Shown: piece after piece, positions 1-8,976 of the stretch
How the letters are laid out: every line of letters starts with the position of its first letter
Position numbering within the stretch: the stretch's first letter is position 1
Origin: Bin5 sp009843665
Lineage (GTDB): Bacteria > Chloroflexota > Anaerolineae > Caldilineales > Caldilineaceae
DNA: 64,000 nt
Assembly (NCBI GenBank): GCA_965220285.1
Contig: OZ244818.1
Coordinates: 5,456,001-5,520,000, forward strand
Reading direction: 5' to 3'
Program-made: the position numbers and the translations under genes
Notes under the pieces: generated by a model
The model's input: only the letters and a program-made list of their open reading frames with translations
Told to the model about the DNA's origin: nothing
Databases searched by the model: none

Positions 1-66
1 TGCGACGAGAAAGTTACGGGGATGCTCGGAATTGAATCACAGGCCTTAACATTCAGTTTTCCATGA
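1..66 (+). CDS. 3' end of an upstream gene, cut by the window edge
   Basis: Reading frame 1 is open from the first base to a TGA at 64-66, while the other two forward frames stop within the first 50 bases. The stop overlaps the ATG of the next gene (63-65) in an ATGA arrangement, the usual sign of translational coupling. Only about 21 residues are visible, so the product cannot be named. From the neighbour it may be another membrane subunit of a NuoM/NuoN or Mrp-like complex; that is inference only. Confidence 0.35.
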   Translation, partial: CDEKVTGMLGIESQALTFSFP

Positions 67-1481
67 TCCAGTTTGCCCTGCCATCCTTTCTGTTCAGCCT
101 GCTCCTCCTGGCCATAGTCTCCAGCTACATCCTGCGCCGCTGGGAACGCGGTATCTCTCTAGCAATTGGCGCAATGTTGATCGTTGTTGGTGTGTCACTG
201 TGGCAGTTTCCGATTGACGCGCCGCTGCTAACTCTTCCACTCTTTCCTGTGGAACTCGATTTGCGCGCAGGGATATGGCAGTATGGTTTCCGCCTCCAGC
301 TGACCCAGACCAATGAGCCGATAGTTGTAATTGTCCTCCTTCTGCTGGGATCGGGGATGCTGTTGACGGCCGCGGCGAGTCAAGGGAGGGTATTCCCGCC
401 GTCAATGTTGCTGGTGGGAGCAGGCTATATTGGTATGGCGTTGATGGTGGATGCGCCGATTTCGCCCGTGTTTCTCGCGCCGGCTTTTTTGGCGATTCTG
501 ATGACAGTAAGTGTCTTCCCCCTTCAAGTAGGCTTCGACGGTGAGGCGTTGAACTCCTTGCGGGCGATACTGCCGCCAATACTGGCCACTCCGTTCGTGT
601 TGCTTGCGGCGTGGAACATGGAGCAACTGCCCCTCAATCCACAAGATATCCGTCTGGCAGCAGGAGGCGCGCAGCTTCTTGGCGTGGGGCTACTCATTCT
701 CCTGGCGCCGGTGCCGTTGCATAGCGGCCAGCCGCAGTTGGGAGAGTCTTCACCACCGATAGCGATGGCCCTGACGATTCTCCTGTACCAAACGGTGGCC
801 CTCTATCTCTATTTTCTTGCCACTGCGAATTTCCCTTTGTTGTTGAACAGTACCGCCCTCAACGTGTGGTTGACCTCAACGGCGACGATCACATTGTTAT
901 GGGGTGGGTTGGCGGCGGCAGCGGCAAGCCACCCGGGCCGTTTACTTGGCTATGCCATGCTTCACGATTGGGGACTGATACTCTTACTGCTGGCTGGATC
1001 AGACGAGGGAAGCCTGCCGTTGGTTATTTCGCTGTTTGCATTGCGCATATTGAGCGCAATGAGCGCATCTGCCGGTCTGTCGCAGATCAGGCAGGCGGCA
1101 GGCAGCCTGGATGCTGAAAGCCTTCACGGGATTGGGGCCCGGCTTCCCTGGAGCACAGCGGCCTTTCTGCTGGGTAGCCTGGGACTGGCCGGGTTCCCCT
1201 TGACAGCGGGGTTTTCCGGACACTGGTCGGCAATACAGGCGCTGGCGGAAGGTGATTGGCGATTCGCGGCAATCGTGCTGATCGCAAGCGTTAGTGTAAT
1301 ATTCGGTTTCGTGCGCATGGTCGGCATTTTTTTTGGGCGACTTGCCTACCCGCAGTTGCCGCGCGAGAGGCCGTTAGGTGTAGTCTTCTCATTGATGGCG
1401 ATTCTTCTGGTCACCGGCATGGCCATCGCGCCTCAGCTATTCGAAGGACCGCTTGTCAGGACTCTGCTCGCATTTGATTGA
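63..1481 (+). CDS. NuoN/MrpD-like proton-translocating membrane subunit, divergent
   Basis: A 472-residue protein that is almost entirely hydrophobic, with about 12-14 membrane segments. The stretch near residues 215-235 (APVPLHSGQPQLGESSPPIA) resembles the conserved P-x-H-x-W-L-P...A-P signature of NuoL/M/N and Mrp antiporter subunits, but the tryptophan-proline core is altered and the lysine normally just before it is absent. A second family-like feature is the GFP-like loop near residue 375 (LGLAGFPLTAGFSG), which matches the LAGxPPxxGFxxK region of NuoN without the lysine. The start overlaps the upstream stop. I infer a divergent antiporter-like subunit, possibly structural rather than proton-pumping. 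An alternative is a hydrogenase-4 type HyfF/HyfB relative. Confidence 0.6.
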   Translation: MIQFALPSFLFSLLLLAIVSSYILRRWERGISLAIGAMLIVVGVSLWQFPIDAPLLTLPLFPVELDLRAGIWQYGFRLQLTQTNEPIVVIVLLLLGSGMLLTAAASQGRVFPPSMLLVGAGYIGMALMVDAPISPVFLAPAFLAILMTVSVFPLQVGFDGEALNSLRAILPPILATPFVLLAAWNMEQLPLNPQDIRLAAGGAQLLGVGLLILLAPVPLHSGQPQLGESSPPIAMALTILLYQTVALYLYFLATANFPLLLNSTALNVWLTSTATITLLWGGLAAAAASHPGRLLGYAMLHDWGLILLLLAGSDEGSLPLVISLFALRILSAMSASAGLSQIRQAAGSLDAESLHGIGARLPWSTAAFLLGSLGLAGFPLTAGFSGHWSAIQALAEGDWRFAAIVLIASVSVIFGFVRMVGIFFGRLAYPQLPRERPLGVVFSLMAILLVTGMAIAPQLFEGPLVRTLLAFD

Positions 1482-1638
1482 CCAGAGACTGTCAGAATCT
1501 TCCCAACGCTCACTTGATAGAGATTGATAGTCAGCCCCTGCTAAGGTAACTATTGCGGGTGCCGGGCAAACGTCCGGCAGTTTGCGCCTGTCAACTAGCG
1601 GGTCATAGAGAGCGTCTTGCCGTTTCCGCACCGCTATT

Positions 1639-3018
1639 TTGAGGAGGCCAATCATCGCTGGCAGCACGGAAGGCCGTTCATCCAGAATTGAGGGTTTTTA
1701 CAGGCGAAGCCTGGAAGACAGGATAGGCATCATTTCTGAGTGGGCGGGACTGACTTGTGAAGAAACAGCAGTACTAGCCGAAAGTATTGGCGCGGAGCAG
1801 GCCGACAAGATGGTCGAAAACGTCGTCGGGCGCTTTTCCATGCCACTGGGGATAGGCGCGAACTTTCTCATTGACGGGCGAGATTACCTCATACCGATGG
1901 CGGTGGAGGAGCCGTCGGTCGTGGCAGGTGCCAGTTCGGCCGCACTTCTGGCTCGTGCAGGGGGAGGATTCAAGACGGGCTGCACGGATCCGATAATGAT
2001 TGCCCAGATTCAGCTGCTGGACGTAGCGGACGCGAGCAAGGCAAAGCGTGCTATTCTTGCTTCGCAGGAAAAGATTCTGGCTTGCGCCGATACCAGCCCC
2101 TCCATATCGCAATTGGGCGGCGGGCCCCAAGGCATGGAAGTGCGCTATCTGCCAGACACCGAGGCAGGGCCGATGTTGATCGTCCACCTATTTATCGACT
2201 GCCGGGACGCGATGGGCGCCAACGCTGCCAATACCGCGGCCGAGGCAGCTGCGCCGTTAATTGAGCAGATCAGCGGAGGTCGGGCGGGATTGCGGATCCT
2301 TTCCAATTTGAGTGACAGGCGACGTGCGTGGGCAGAAGTCGAGATTGCGGCCAGAGCGTTTGACAGCAACGACTACTCGGGTAGAGAGGTTATTCGCGGG
2401 ATTGCCGAGGCGAACGCCTTTGCGATCGCGGATCCCTATCGTGCTACAACCCACAATAAGGGCATCTTCAACGGTGTGGACGCAGTGCTTTTGGCAACAG
2501 GGAATGACTGGCGTGCGGTGGAGGCGGGGGCACATGCCTGGGCGGCGCGCGGCGGTCAGTACCGAGCGCTCACAGACTGGCACGTACGCGGCTGCGGGGA
2601 CTCGGAAACATTGTACGGACGCCTTGAGCTACCACTGGCAGTCGGTACGGTAGGCGGGGCGACAAGGAGCCACGCCTCAGCCCAGATTGCATTGAAGATT
2701 CTCGGCCTGGATGTCGATGGACAGGAAGAGTTTTCGACAGAGAGTGGTGGTTCGGCCGGCGACGCGGGCGCGGAGTCTGGCCTCCAAGGCGCCAGAAGGC
2801 TGAGCCAAATTGTTGTCGCCGTAGGCCTGGCTCAGAACCTGGCAGCTTTGCGGGCGCTGGCGACTACGGGAATTCAGAAGGGGCACATGCGTCTTCACGC
2901 GCGTCAGGTTGCAGTCGCAGCCGGGGCTGGGGGAGAGGCGGTCGAGCGGATCGCCGGGCAGCTGATCGCAGAAGGAAGTATACGGGTAGAGCGGGCCAAA
3001 GAGCTCCTGCGAATGTGA
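1639..3018 (+). CDS. mvaA: hydroxymethylglutaryl-CoA reductase, class II
   Basis: Interconverts HMG-CoA and mevalonate with NAD(P)H. The substrate motif ENVVG is at residues 60-64. The four catalytic positions known from the Pseudomonas mevalonii enzyme are all present with the expected spacing: Glu90 (VEEPS), Lys274 (HNKG), Asp290 (TGND) and a His in GHMRLHAR (416-423). The Asp-to-His distance is about 30 residues longer than in that enzyme because of a Ser/Gly/Glu-rich insertion at about 361-387. The given start is a TTG at 1639, but a GAGGAGG sequence (1641-1647) lies just after it, so the true start may be a rare codon (ATC at 1651 or 1654). HMG-CoA synthase follows 56 nt downstream, so the pair probably works in the mevalonate direction for isoprenoid synthesis. 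Confidence 0.92.
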   Translation: MRRPIIAGSTEGRSSRIEGFYRRSLEDRIGIISEWAGLTCEETAVLAESIGAEQADKMVENVVGRFSMPLGIGANFLIDGRDYLIPMAVEEPSVVAGASSAALLARAGGGFKTGCTDPIMIAQIQLLDVADASKAKRAILASQEKILACADTSPSISQLGGGPQGMEVRYLPDTEAGPMLIVHLFIDCRDAMGANAANTAAEAAAPLIEQISGGRAGLRILSNLSDRRRAWAEVEIAARAFDSNDYSGREVIRGIAEANAFAIADPYRATTHNKGIFNGVDAVLLATGNDWRAVEAGAHAWAARGGQYRALTDWHVRGCGDSETLYGRLELPLAVGTVGGATRSHASAQIALKILGLDVDGQEEFSTESGGSAGDAGAESGLQGARRLSQIVVAVGLAQNLAALRALATTGIQKGHMRLHARQVAVAAGAGGEAVERIAGQLIAEGSIRVERAKELLRM

Positions 3019-3074
3019 AGAGTTCGACGCTCACTCAACGAAACATTGGGATGGCGAGCGAAAGAGGATAATCC

Positions 3075-4181
3075 ATGTTGAATCAGCCGGTTTTGGAGGT
3101 AGGCATTGTTGGTTACGGGACTTACGTTCCGCGTTTCCGCTTGCCAGGATCAGAAATAAGCAGGATCTGGATGGACGAGAGTGAAGCGGCAGGAAAGAGG
3201 CCCCGTGATGTCAAGGACGACCTGAAGGAGGGGAAGGCAAGCAGCCCCATCAAGGAAAAAGCCGTACCCGGGCTCGATGAGGATACGGCGACGATGAGCA
3301 TTGAAGCGGCCCGCAATGCGCTGGCGCGTTCACCGATCGACCCGAAGGAAATCCGGGCAGTTTGGGTGGGAAGCGAGAGTCATCCATATGCGGTAAAGCC
3401 CACCGGCACGATTGTGGCCGAGGCGATAGGCGCCACACCAGCAACGCAGGCCGGAGACTGGCAGTTCGCGTGTAAGGCGGGAACTGAAGCAGTGCAGGCT
3501 GCGATCGGTCTGGTCGGGAGCGGCATGGCCCCCTATGCTCTGGCGATTGGGATGGACACGGCACAGAGTCGACCGGGCGATGCGTTGGAATACACAGCGG
3601 GCGCAGGGGGTGCGGCCCTACTGCTGGGTGCGGCGGATGAATCTCTTGCTGTCATCGAGCGAAGCTTGAGCTACGTTTCAGATACGACTGATTTCTGGCG
3701 ACGGCCCGGTAGCCAGTTTCCCAGTCACGCCGAACGCTTTAGCGGAGACCCCGGCTATTTCGGCCACGTGTTGCCGGCCGCTGAAGAGATCATGCAGGAG
3801 ACAAGAGTGACTGCGGCGGAGATCGACCACGTTGTGGTGCACCAGCCCAATTTGAAGTTTCCGGTTCGGGCGATGCGCACTTTGGGATTCAGGGAGGAAC
3901 AGTGGGCGAGTGGACTGTTGGTTGAAGAGATTGGCAACACCTATGCCGGATCTGCTCTTGTCGGTTTGACGGCGGTGCTGGACACAGCCACAGAGGGACA
4001 GCTCGTTCTGGTCGTCAGTTACGGAAGCGGGGCCGGCTCGGACGCCTTCCTACTCCGGACAACCGATCGGCTCACCGCAGCACAGCGAATGGCTCCGACG
4101 GCACAGGAGTACATAGGCCGCCGCGTTGAGATTGACTATGCGCAATATGTGCGCTTTGGGGGAAAACTGGCTGCCCACTGA
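3075..4181 (+). CDS. mvaS: hydroxymethylglutaryl-CoA synthase, archaeal type
   Basis: Condenses acetyl-CoA with acetoacetyl-CoA to HMG-CoA, the step before the reductase encoded upstream. The 368-residue thiolase-fold protein has the catalytic cysteine at Cys133 (WQFACKAG), a histidine in VVVHQPN (about 256), the conserved NTYAGSA loop near 310 and a glycine-rich YGSGAGSDAF near 345. The sequence and length fit the archaeal/bacterial long-branch group more than the Staphylococcus type. An AGAGGA ribosome site sits 6-7 nt before the ATG. It converges on mfd, 183 nt away. The thiolase that would supply acetoacetyl-CoA is not adjacent; one begins at 63473. Confidence 0.92.
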   Translation: MLNQPVLEVGIVGYGTYVPRFRLPGSEISRIWMDESEAAGKRPRDVKDDLKEGKASSPIKEKAVPGLDEDTATMSIEAARNALARSPIDPKEIRAVWVGSESHPYAVKPTGTIVAEAIGATPATQAGDWQFACKAGTEAVQAAIGLVGSGMAPYALAIGMDTAQSRPGDALEYTAGAGGAALLLGAADESLAVIERSLSYVSDTTDFWRRPGSQFPSHAERFSGDPGYFGHVLPAAEEIMQETRVTAAEIDHVVVHQPNLKFPVRAMRTLGFREEQWASGLLVEEIGNTYAGSALVGLTAVLDTATEGQLVLVVSYGSGAGSDAFLLRTTDRLTAAQRMAPTAQEYIGRRVEIDYAQYVRFGGKLAAH

Positions 4182-4364
4182 GAGGGCGACCTGGTCCATA
4201 GTGAGCATAATGGGGAAATGGGCACTTGGCTGTTTGCAGGCGATTTTGGTTTGGCCGGTGGGTCATTCAGCCACTGCCAAGCCCGCACTAAAGTGGCTCG
4301 CGGGCGTCACACGCCGGTTGCAGCATAGGCACAACGCCAGGACGGAAGGCCCAAGCGCTTTCGG

Positions 4365-7300
4365 TTATCGTTTCGCCCTTAGCGCCTTTAGCGAATCCAG
4401 CAGATAAGTTCGCCACTGCCCTACCTCATCGATGGGAATATATACGGCTTCGCGCCCTACGTGGATGGCATTGTTAGGAATGAACTCTCCTTCGTCGGTG
4501 GTGCGGCCCAGGCCCATCCTCAGGAAACTTTGCAGCTTTCGCCGAGGACCGTCGGCAATTTCTCCTTTCACGACCTCCGATGATCCGACGGCGTGTAAAG
4601 GGAACCCTTGGGGAAGTCTGACGGCGATCTGATCGCGGCGGCGGCCTATGTTCAGTATGCCGGTCCTCAGTGCCTCCATCTTCACCTCTATCTGGTAGAA
4701 CAGGTTCTCCAATTCCAGAGGGAGGGCGTTTGACTCTGCGTCTTTACCAAAGCGGTCATCTATCTCCTTTCGCATTTCTTCCAGATCCTGCGAGGAGTTC
4801 AGTCCGGCAATGCGACGATAGAGTTGAAGACGCAAACCTTCATCTTCGACGTAATCTGCAGGAATCTCTGCCCGCAGCGGCAGGTCAAGGGTAACCGGAG
4901 GAGCAAGGGGATCGTCCAGCGCCATCGGTAGGGGCGCTTCGTCATGAGACGGCAGTGACGCTTGAGACCGTACTTCGCCGTTTCCAGAGTTCGATCCTGC
5001 TGCACTGCCATTCTCTCCTTGCGCCTTGGCAAGACGTTCCCTCATTTCGCGGAGTTCATTGACCGATTGGGCAAGAAGGCGGGTATAGAGGTCAAAGCCC
5101 ACACTTGCAATTTGACCGTGCTGCCTTGCGCCAAGCAGCTCTCCCGCCCCTCGGATTTCAAGGTCGCGCATGGCGATGCGGAAGCCAGCTCCCAATTCGT
5201 CACTGCTCTCCAACAAGGCTTCAAGCCGGCGGCGCGCGTCGAAAGACAGTGTGATATGGCGATCATGAAAGAGATAGCAGTAACCCCTGACGGCGCCGCG
5301 GCCGACGCGGCCTCGCAACTGGTACAACTGGGCCAGTCCGAAGTGGTCGGCACGATTTACGATGATTGTATTGGCTCTTCGAATGTCGAGGCCGTTTTCG
5401 ACGATGGTCGTGCAGACAAGGACATCAATTTCGCCGTCGGCGAAGCGCATCATCGTGTCTTCCAGTTCGCGCTCAGCCATCTGTCCGTGCGCTATGGCCA
5501 CGACCGCCTCGGGCACTTCGCGCTTGAGACGCGTCGCCAAGGTCTGAAGGCCACGGACACGGTTGTGGACGAAGAAAACCTGCCCGTCCCGCTCCAGTTC
5601 CCTTTGAACGGCCTGACGAACGAGCGTGCTATCGAATTCTGAGAGAATGGTACGCACAGGGAGCCGTTCTCTGGGGGGCGTATTTATGGTGCTCATGTCG
5701 CGAACACCGCTCAGACTCATGTGCAGAGTTCGAGGGATCGGGGTGGCGCTAAGGGTAAGCACGTCCATCTGGGATCTGATCTGCTTGAGACGTTCCTTGT
5801 GGCTGACCCCGAAGCGCTGCTCTTCATCGATAACGAGAAGTCCAAGCGAATTAAACTCCACATCTTTGGAAAGCAAACGGTGGGTGCCAATGACAATGTC
5901 AACGGTTCCTTCGCGCATTTTTTGCAACACCTTCTCCTGCTGAGCCTGCGTGCGGAAGCGTGAGAGCATTTCCACCAAGATAGGAAACTGTTCCAGCCGC
6001 TCGCTGAAGACTCGAAAATGCTGCTGCGCGAGAACTGTTGTGGGCACAAGCACGGCCGTCTGTTTTCCATCCATCACAGCCTTGAAGGCGGCGCGAATGG
6101 CAACTTCAGTCTTGCCGTAGCCGACGTCGCCGATAATGATCCGGTCCATTGGCCGATCGGTTTCCATGTCGCGTTTGACGTCGATGATGGCGTCGATCTG
6201 GTCGGCCGTTTCCCTGAAGGGGAAGGCTGCTTCCATCTCTTCTTGCCAAGGACCGTCGGGGCTGAAGGCGTAACCGGGAACGACCTCACGCTCTGCGTAG
6301 AGCTTGAGAAGGTCTTCGGCAATGTCTTCAACGGCTTTCTTTGCACGCGCCTTAACCGTCTGCCAGTCGCTCGTTCCCAGGCGTGTAACGGAGGGCGGGA
6401 TGCCGGAGTCCCCGGCCCCTACGTACCGGCTCAGCCGGTCTGCCTGATGCACGGGGACGTAGAGTTTGTCGCCCCTTGCGTAGTTCACCTGCAGGTATTC
6501 CCGCTCTACGCCTCCCATTTCGAGCCTGGTGAGGCCTTCATATACTCCTATGCCGTGCTCCATGTGGACGACATAGTCGTTGGGGGTGACGTCTGCAAAA
6601 AAGAGTTCCGGGGCCACGGTGGACTGGGACCTGCGCCGCTGTTGCCGGCTCTGACGGGTCCAGCCGAACAGCTCCGAATCGGTGTAAAGGCGCAGGGAAA
6701 CAGGCTGCCTGCCGTTGCTGTCATTCCCTGGAACCGGGGACCCGTTCATGACGAATCCCTCGGGCAGAACGCCTTGCAGAAGAGAGATTCCGGGGCGAGG
6801 GGGGGATTCCAAGTCGGCGATCAGGTTGGCAGGGAGCTGGGCTTCGCGCAGTTCCTCCTGCAGGCGCGCGGTTTGGCGGGAAACCAGCACGACGCTCTCG
6901 GAGGCGTTGGCGTACTTTCGCATTTCCTGGAGGATACGCTTGGTTTGCCCTGCGAAGTGGGGGCAGGGAACAAACTGGCGCGCTAGAGTGGAATTTGCTT
7001 CGTGGTTCTGTTCCCGCTGGAGGGCGCTCGCGCCCAAAACAAGTGGGAGGCGAGCGGCGGCCTGATCAAGGATTTCTTCCGGGCTGAAGAGACTGGAGCT
7101 GAAATTCGAAGGAAGTTCGTGGCCGTGCAGAAGCTCCTGGTATGTACGGGCCCCCTCTTCCTCTGCCTCCTTGAGACTTGCGGCCAGCTGCTCGCCGTCG
7201 TCGATGACAAGCAGGCTGTCGTCGGGCAGGTGGTCCAGCAAAGAAGCCGGACGGCTGTAGAGATAGGGCAGATACCACTCGATGCCGCGAAATGTACGCC

Positions 7301-8258
7301 CGGCGCCTAGGTCTTCGAGTTCCCTTACAATCTCCTCGCGGACGGCCAGAATGAGGTTCGGTTCTTGCAGCAGCGCCGCACGGAGCCCATCCATTCCAGA
7401 AAGGGTGTTCGGACCATCGTCAGATCCCCTGCCGTGCGAAGAAAGTTCCTTCGAGGAACCGCGAACAAGGGAGGAGTCGCCCTGCCGTTCATGGACCAAG
7501 CCGATTGGGGAGGCTTCTCTTGGAGGCAACGGCACGGCAGTTTCGGAAAGTACGCTTCCAAGGGCTTCGCTTCCGGGCCCTATCAGCACTCTCTGCAACT
7601 GCATTTCGCTCCGCTGCGTTGCCGGGTCGAAAGATCGCAGCGTCTCCACTTCGTCACCAAACAGGTCGATGCGGACTGGATAGGGCAGGTTTGGAGGCCA
7701 GATGTCGACGATTCCACCGCGGCGAGCGAAGGTTCCCGGTTCTTCCACCACTTGGGTGGGTTCGTAACCGTTGCGGACCCAGCGGCCGGTCAACTCATCC
7801 AAATGAATGAAGCTGCCGGCGCGGAGAGGCCGAAGAGCCATTCTGAACATCCTTGCGGGCAACGTTTTCTGCATCAGGGCCCGCGGGGAGGCAACCACAA
7901 CCGCTGGCTTGCTGCTCTTGTTCTGCAGGGCTGCAAGCGCGGTCAGTCTGAGCTGGCGGGTACGGCCTGTCCATGGAATTCGTTCGTAGGGCAGTGCATC
8001 GGGATCGGCATAGTGAGAGATTGGCGTCGGTCCTGCGGATGGCGGCAGGAACAGTGCGAGCTGTTCAACCCACTTCTCGGCCTGTTCGGCTGTGCCGGCC
8101 AGTACGAGGACCGGACCCTCGCTCTCGATCGCGGCGGCGGCGACGACCAGTGCGCGGGCTGCTCCGTACAGTTTTTGGGGCGCCGGCGTGTGTCGAAAGA
8201 GGAGGTCTTGAAAGGCTGGCTGATTTCTGAGAAGTGGAAGTAGGCCTGAAAGATTCAT
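4365..8258 (-). CDS. mfd: transcription-repair coupling factor Mfd
   Basis: ATP-dependent DNA translocase that removes stalled RNA polymerase from lesions and recruits UvrA. At 1297 residues it is longer than the usual 1130-1180. Visible in order: a UvrB-like N-terminal region, an RNA polymerase interaction domain beginning near the VVHMEHGIGVYEGL stretch (about 570), the helicase domain with Walker A GDVGYGKT (about 710), the DEEQ box (VIDEEQRFG, about 808), TLSATPIPRT, and the QLRGRVGR motif VI. The extra length is explained by two hydrophilic Ser/Gly-rich insertions, one near residues 235-290 and one near 1075-1115, both at domain boundaries. pth lies 91 nt upstream on the same strand. Confidence 0.98.
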   Translation of the reverse strand: MNLSGLLPLLRNQPAFQDLLFRHTPAPQKLYGAARALVVAAAAIESEGPVLVLAGTAEQAEKWVEQLALFLPPSAGPTPISHYADPDALPYERIPWTGRTRQLRLTALAALQNKSSKPAVVVASPRALMQKTLPARMFRMALRPLRAGSFIHLDELTGRWVRNGYEPTQVVEEPGTFARRGGIVDIWPPNLPYPVRIDLFGDEVETLRSFDPATQRSEMQLQRVLIGPGSEALGSVLSETAVPLPPREASPIGLVHERQGDSSLVRGSSKELSSHGRGSDDGPNTLSGMDGLRAALLQEPNLILAVREEIVRELEDLGAGRTFRGIEWYLPYLYSRPASLLDHLPDDSLLVIDDGEQLAASLKEAEEEGARTYQELLHGHELPSNFSSSLFSPEEILDQAAARLPLVLGASALQREQNHEANSTLARQFVPCPHFAGQTKRILQEMRKYANASESVVLVSRQTARLQEELREAQLPANLIADLESPPRPGISLLQGVLPEGFVMNGSPVPGNDSNGRQPVSLRLYTDSELFGWTRQSRQQRRRSQSTVAPELFFADVTPNDYVVHMEHGIGVYEGLTRLEMGGVEREYLQVNYARGDKLYVPVHQADRLSRYVGAGDSGIPPSVTRLGTSDWQTVKARAKKAVEDIAEDLLKLYAEREVVPGYAFSPDGPWQEEMEAAFPFRETADQIDAIIDVKRDMETDRPMDRIIIGDVGYGKTEVAIRAAFKAVMDGKQTAVLVPTTVLAQQHFRVFSERLEQFPILVEMLSRFRTQAQQEKVLQKMREGTVDIVIGTHRLLSKDVEFNSLGLLVIDEEQRFGVSHKERLKQIRSQMDVLTLSATPIPRTLHMSLSGVRDMSTINTPPRERLPVRTILSEFDSTLVRQAVQRELERDGQVFFVHNRVRGLQTLATRLKREVPEAVVAIAHGQMAERELEDTMMRFADGEIDVLVCTTIVENGLDIRRANTIIVNRADHFGLAQLYQLRGRVGRGAVRGYCYLFHDRHITLSFDARRRLEALLESSDELGAGFRIAMRDLEIRGAGELLGARQHGQIASVGFDLYTRLLAQSVNELREMRERLAKAQGENGSAAGSNSGNGEVRSQASLPSHDEAPLPMALDDPLAPPVTLDLPLRAEIPADYVEDEGLRLQLYRRIAGLNSSQDLEEMRKEIDDRFGKDAESNALPLELENLFYQIEVKMEALRTGILNIGRRRDQIAVRLPQGFPLHAVGSSEVVKGEIADGPRRKLQSFLRMGLGRTTDEGEFIPNNAIHVGREAVYIPIDEVGQWRTYLLDSLKALRAKR

Positions 8259-8349
8259 TCTTACTCTGATTTAGCTGCTCAAGCTGGTGGGAACGGGCTC
8301 ATTTCCGGGAATAGGAGGGCCCACTAAAGGTGCAGAGTGAACTGGAAGC

Positions 8350-8976
8350 TCATTCTGCCGTCGCCGGCGTAGAATTGTACCGATTCATTGCCAGGTCGAT
8401 CCCATAGAATAGCCAGGTTTCGACGGCGTCGGCGATCCTGTGACGAAAAGATTCAAAGATGACCTCTTCGTCGGCGCTAAAGTTCTGCAGCACATAGTCG
8501 GCCGGGCTCATAGGAGAGTCGGGGCGACCGATGCCTACCCTGGCGCGTGGAAACCGATCAGTACCCAGCATGCGGATGAGCGACTTCATCCCGTTGTGTC
8601 CGCCGCTGCCGCCAAAAGGGCGCAGGCGTAGTCTGCCGCTGGGAAGGTCGAGTTCGTCGTATACGACGAAGATATCTTGTGGTTCCACTCGAAAATATTT
8701 TGCCATTTGTGCGACGGCGTTGCCACTCAGATTCATGAATGTGAGCGGGCGCAGTATCAGCACCTTTTGGGTGGACGAATCATTTTCCGGCAGACGCGTA
8801 TATTCGACGGCACGCGAATGCGGAATCGTACCCAGACCATACAGTGCATTGTATTTCGAACGCGAAAGAGAAATGCCATGCCGCCTGGCCAGGACGTCCG
8901 CCACTTGAAAGCCGATATTATGTCGATTGCGCGCGTATTGGGGCCCGGGATTGCCCAAGCCCACTATCATTTTCAT
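8350..8976 (-). CDS. pth: peptidyl-tRNA hydrolase
   Basis: Cleaves peptidyl-tRNA released from stalled ribosomes. The start of the protein carries the family signature VGLGNPGPQY, followed by the catalytic histidine in NRHNIGFQ (His19, counting from the ATG at 8976). The LRPLTFMNLSG block, the VVYDELDLPSGRLRLR block with the catalytic-dyad Asp, and GGSGGHNGMKS are all present. Length is about 208 residues, normal for bacterial Pth. An upstream in-frame TTG at 8982 would add two residues; the ATG fits the family better. It precedes mfd on the same strand. Confidence 0.97.
   Translation of the reverse strand: MKMIVGLGNPGPQYARNRHNIGFQVADVLARRHGISLSRSKYNALYGLGTIPHSRAVEYTRLPENDSSTQKVLILRPLTFMNLSGNAVAQMAKYFRVEPQDIFVVYDELDLPSGRLRLRPFGGSGGHNGMKSLIRMLGTDRFPRARVGIGRPDSPMSPADYVLQNFSADEEVIFESFRHRIADAVETWLFYGIDLAMNRYNSTPATAE

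Noticed and set aside
4266..4320. GCCCGC/GCGGGC inverted repeat between HMG-CoA synthase and mfd as a terminator
   Set aside because: The stem is 6 bp with a 13-nt loop and no T-run on either strand; too weak to call.
4962..8243. Long plus-strand open frames (for example 4962-5642, 6018-6986, 7365-8243) opposite mfd
   Set aside because: They are antisense shadows in a high-GC gene with all Mfd motifs on the minus strand, and have no ribosome sites or domains.
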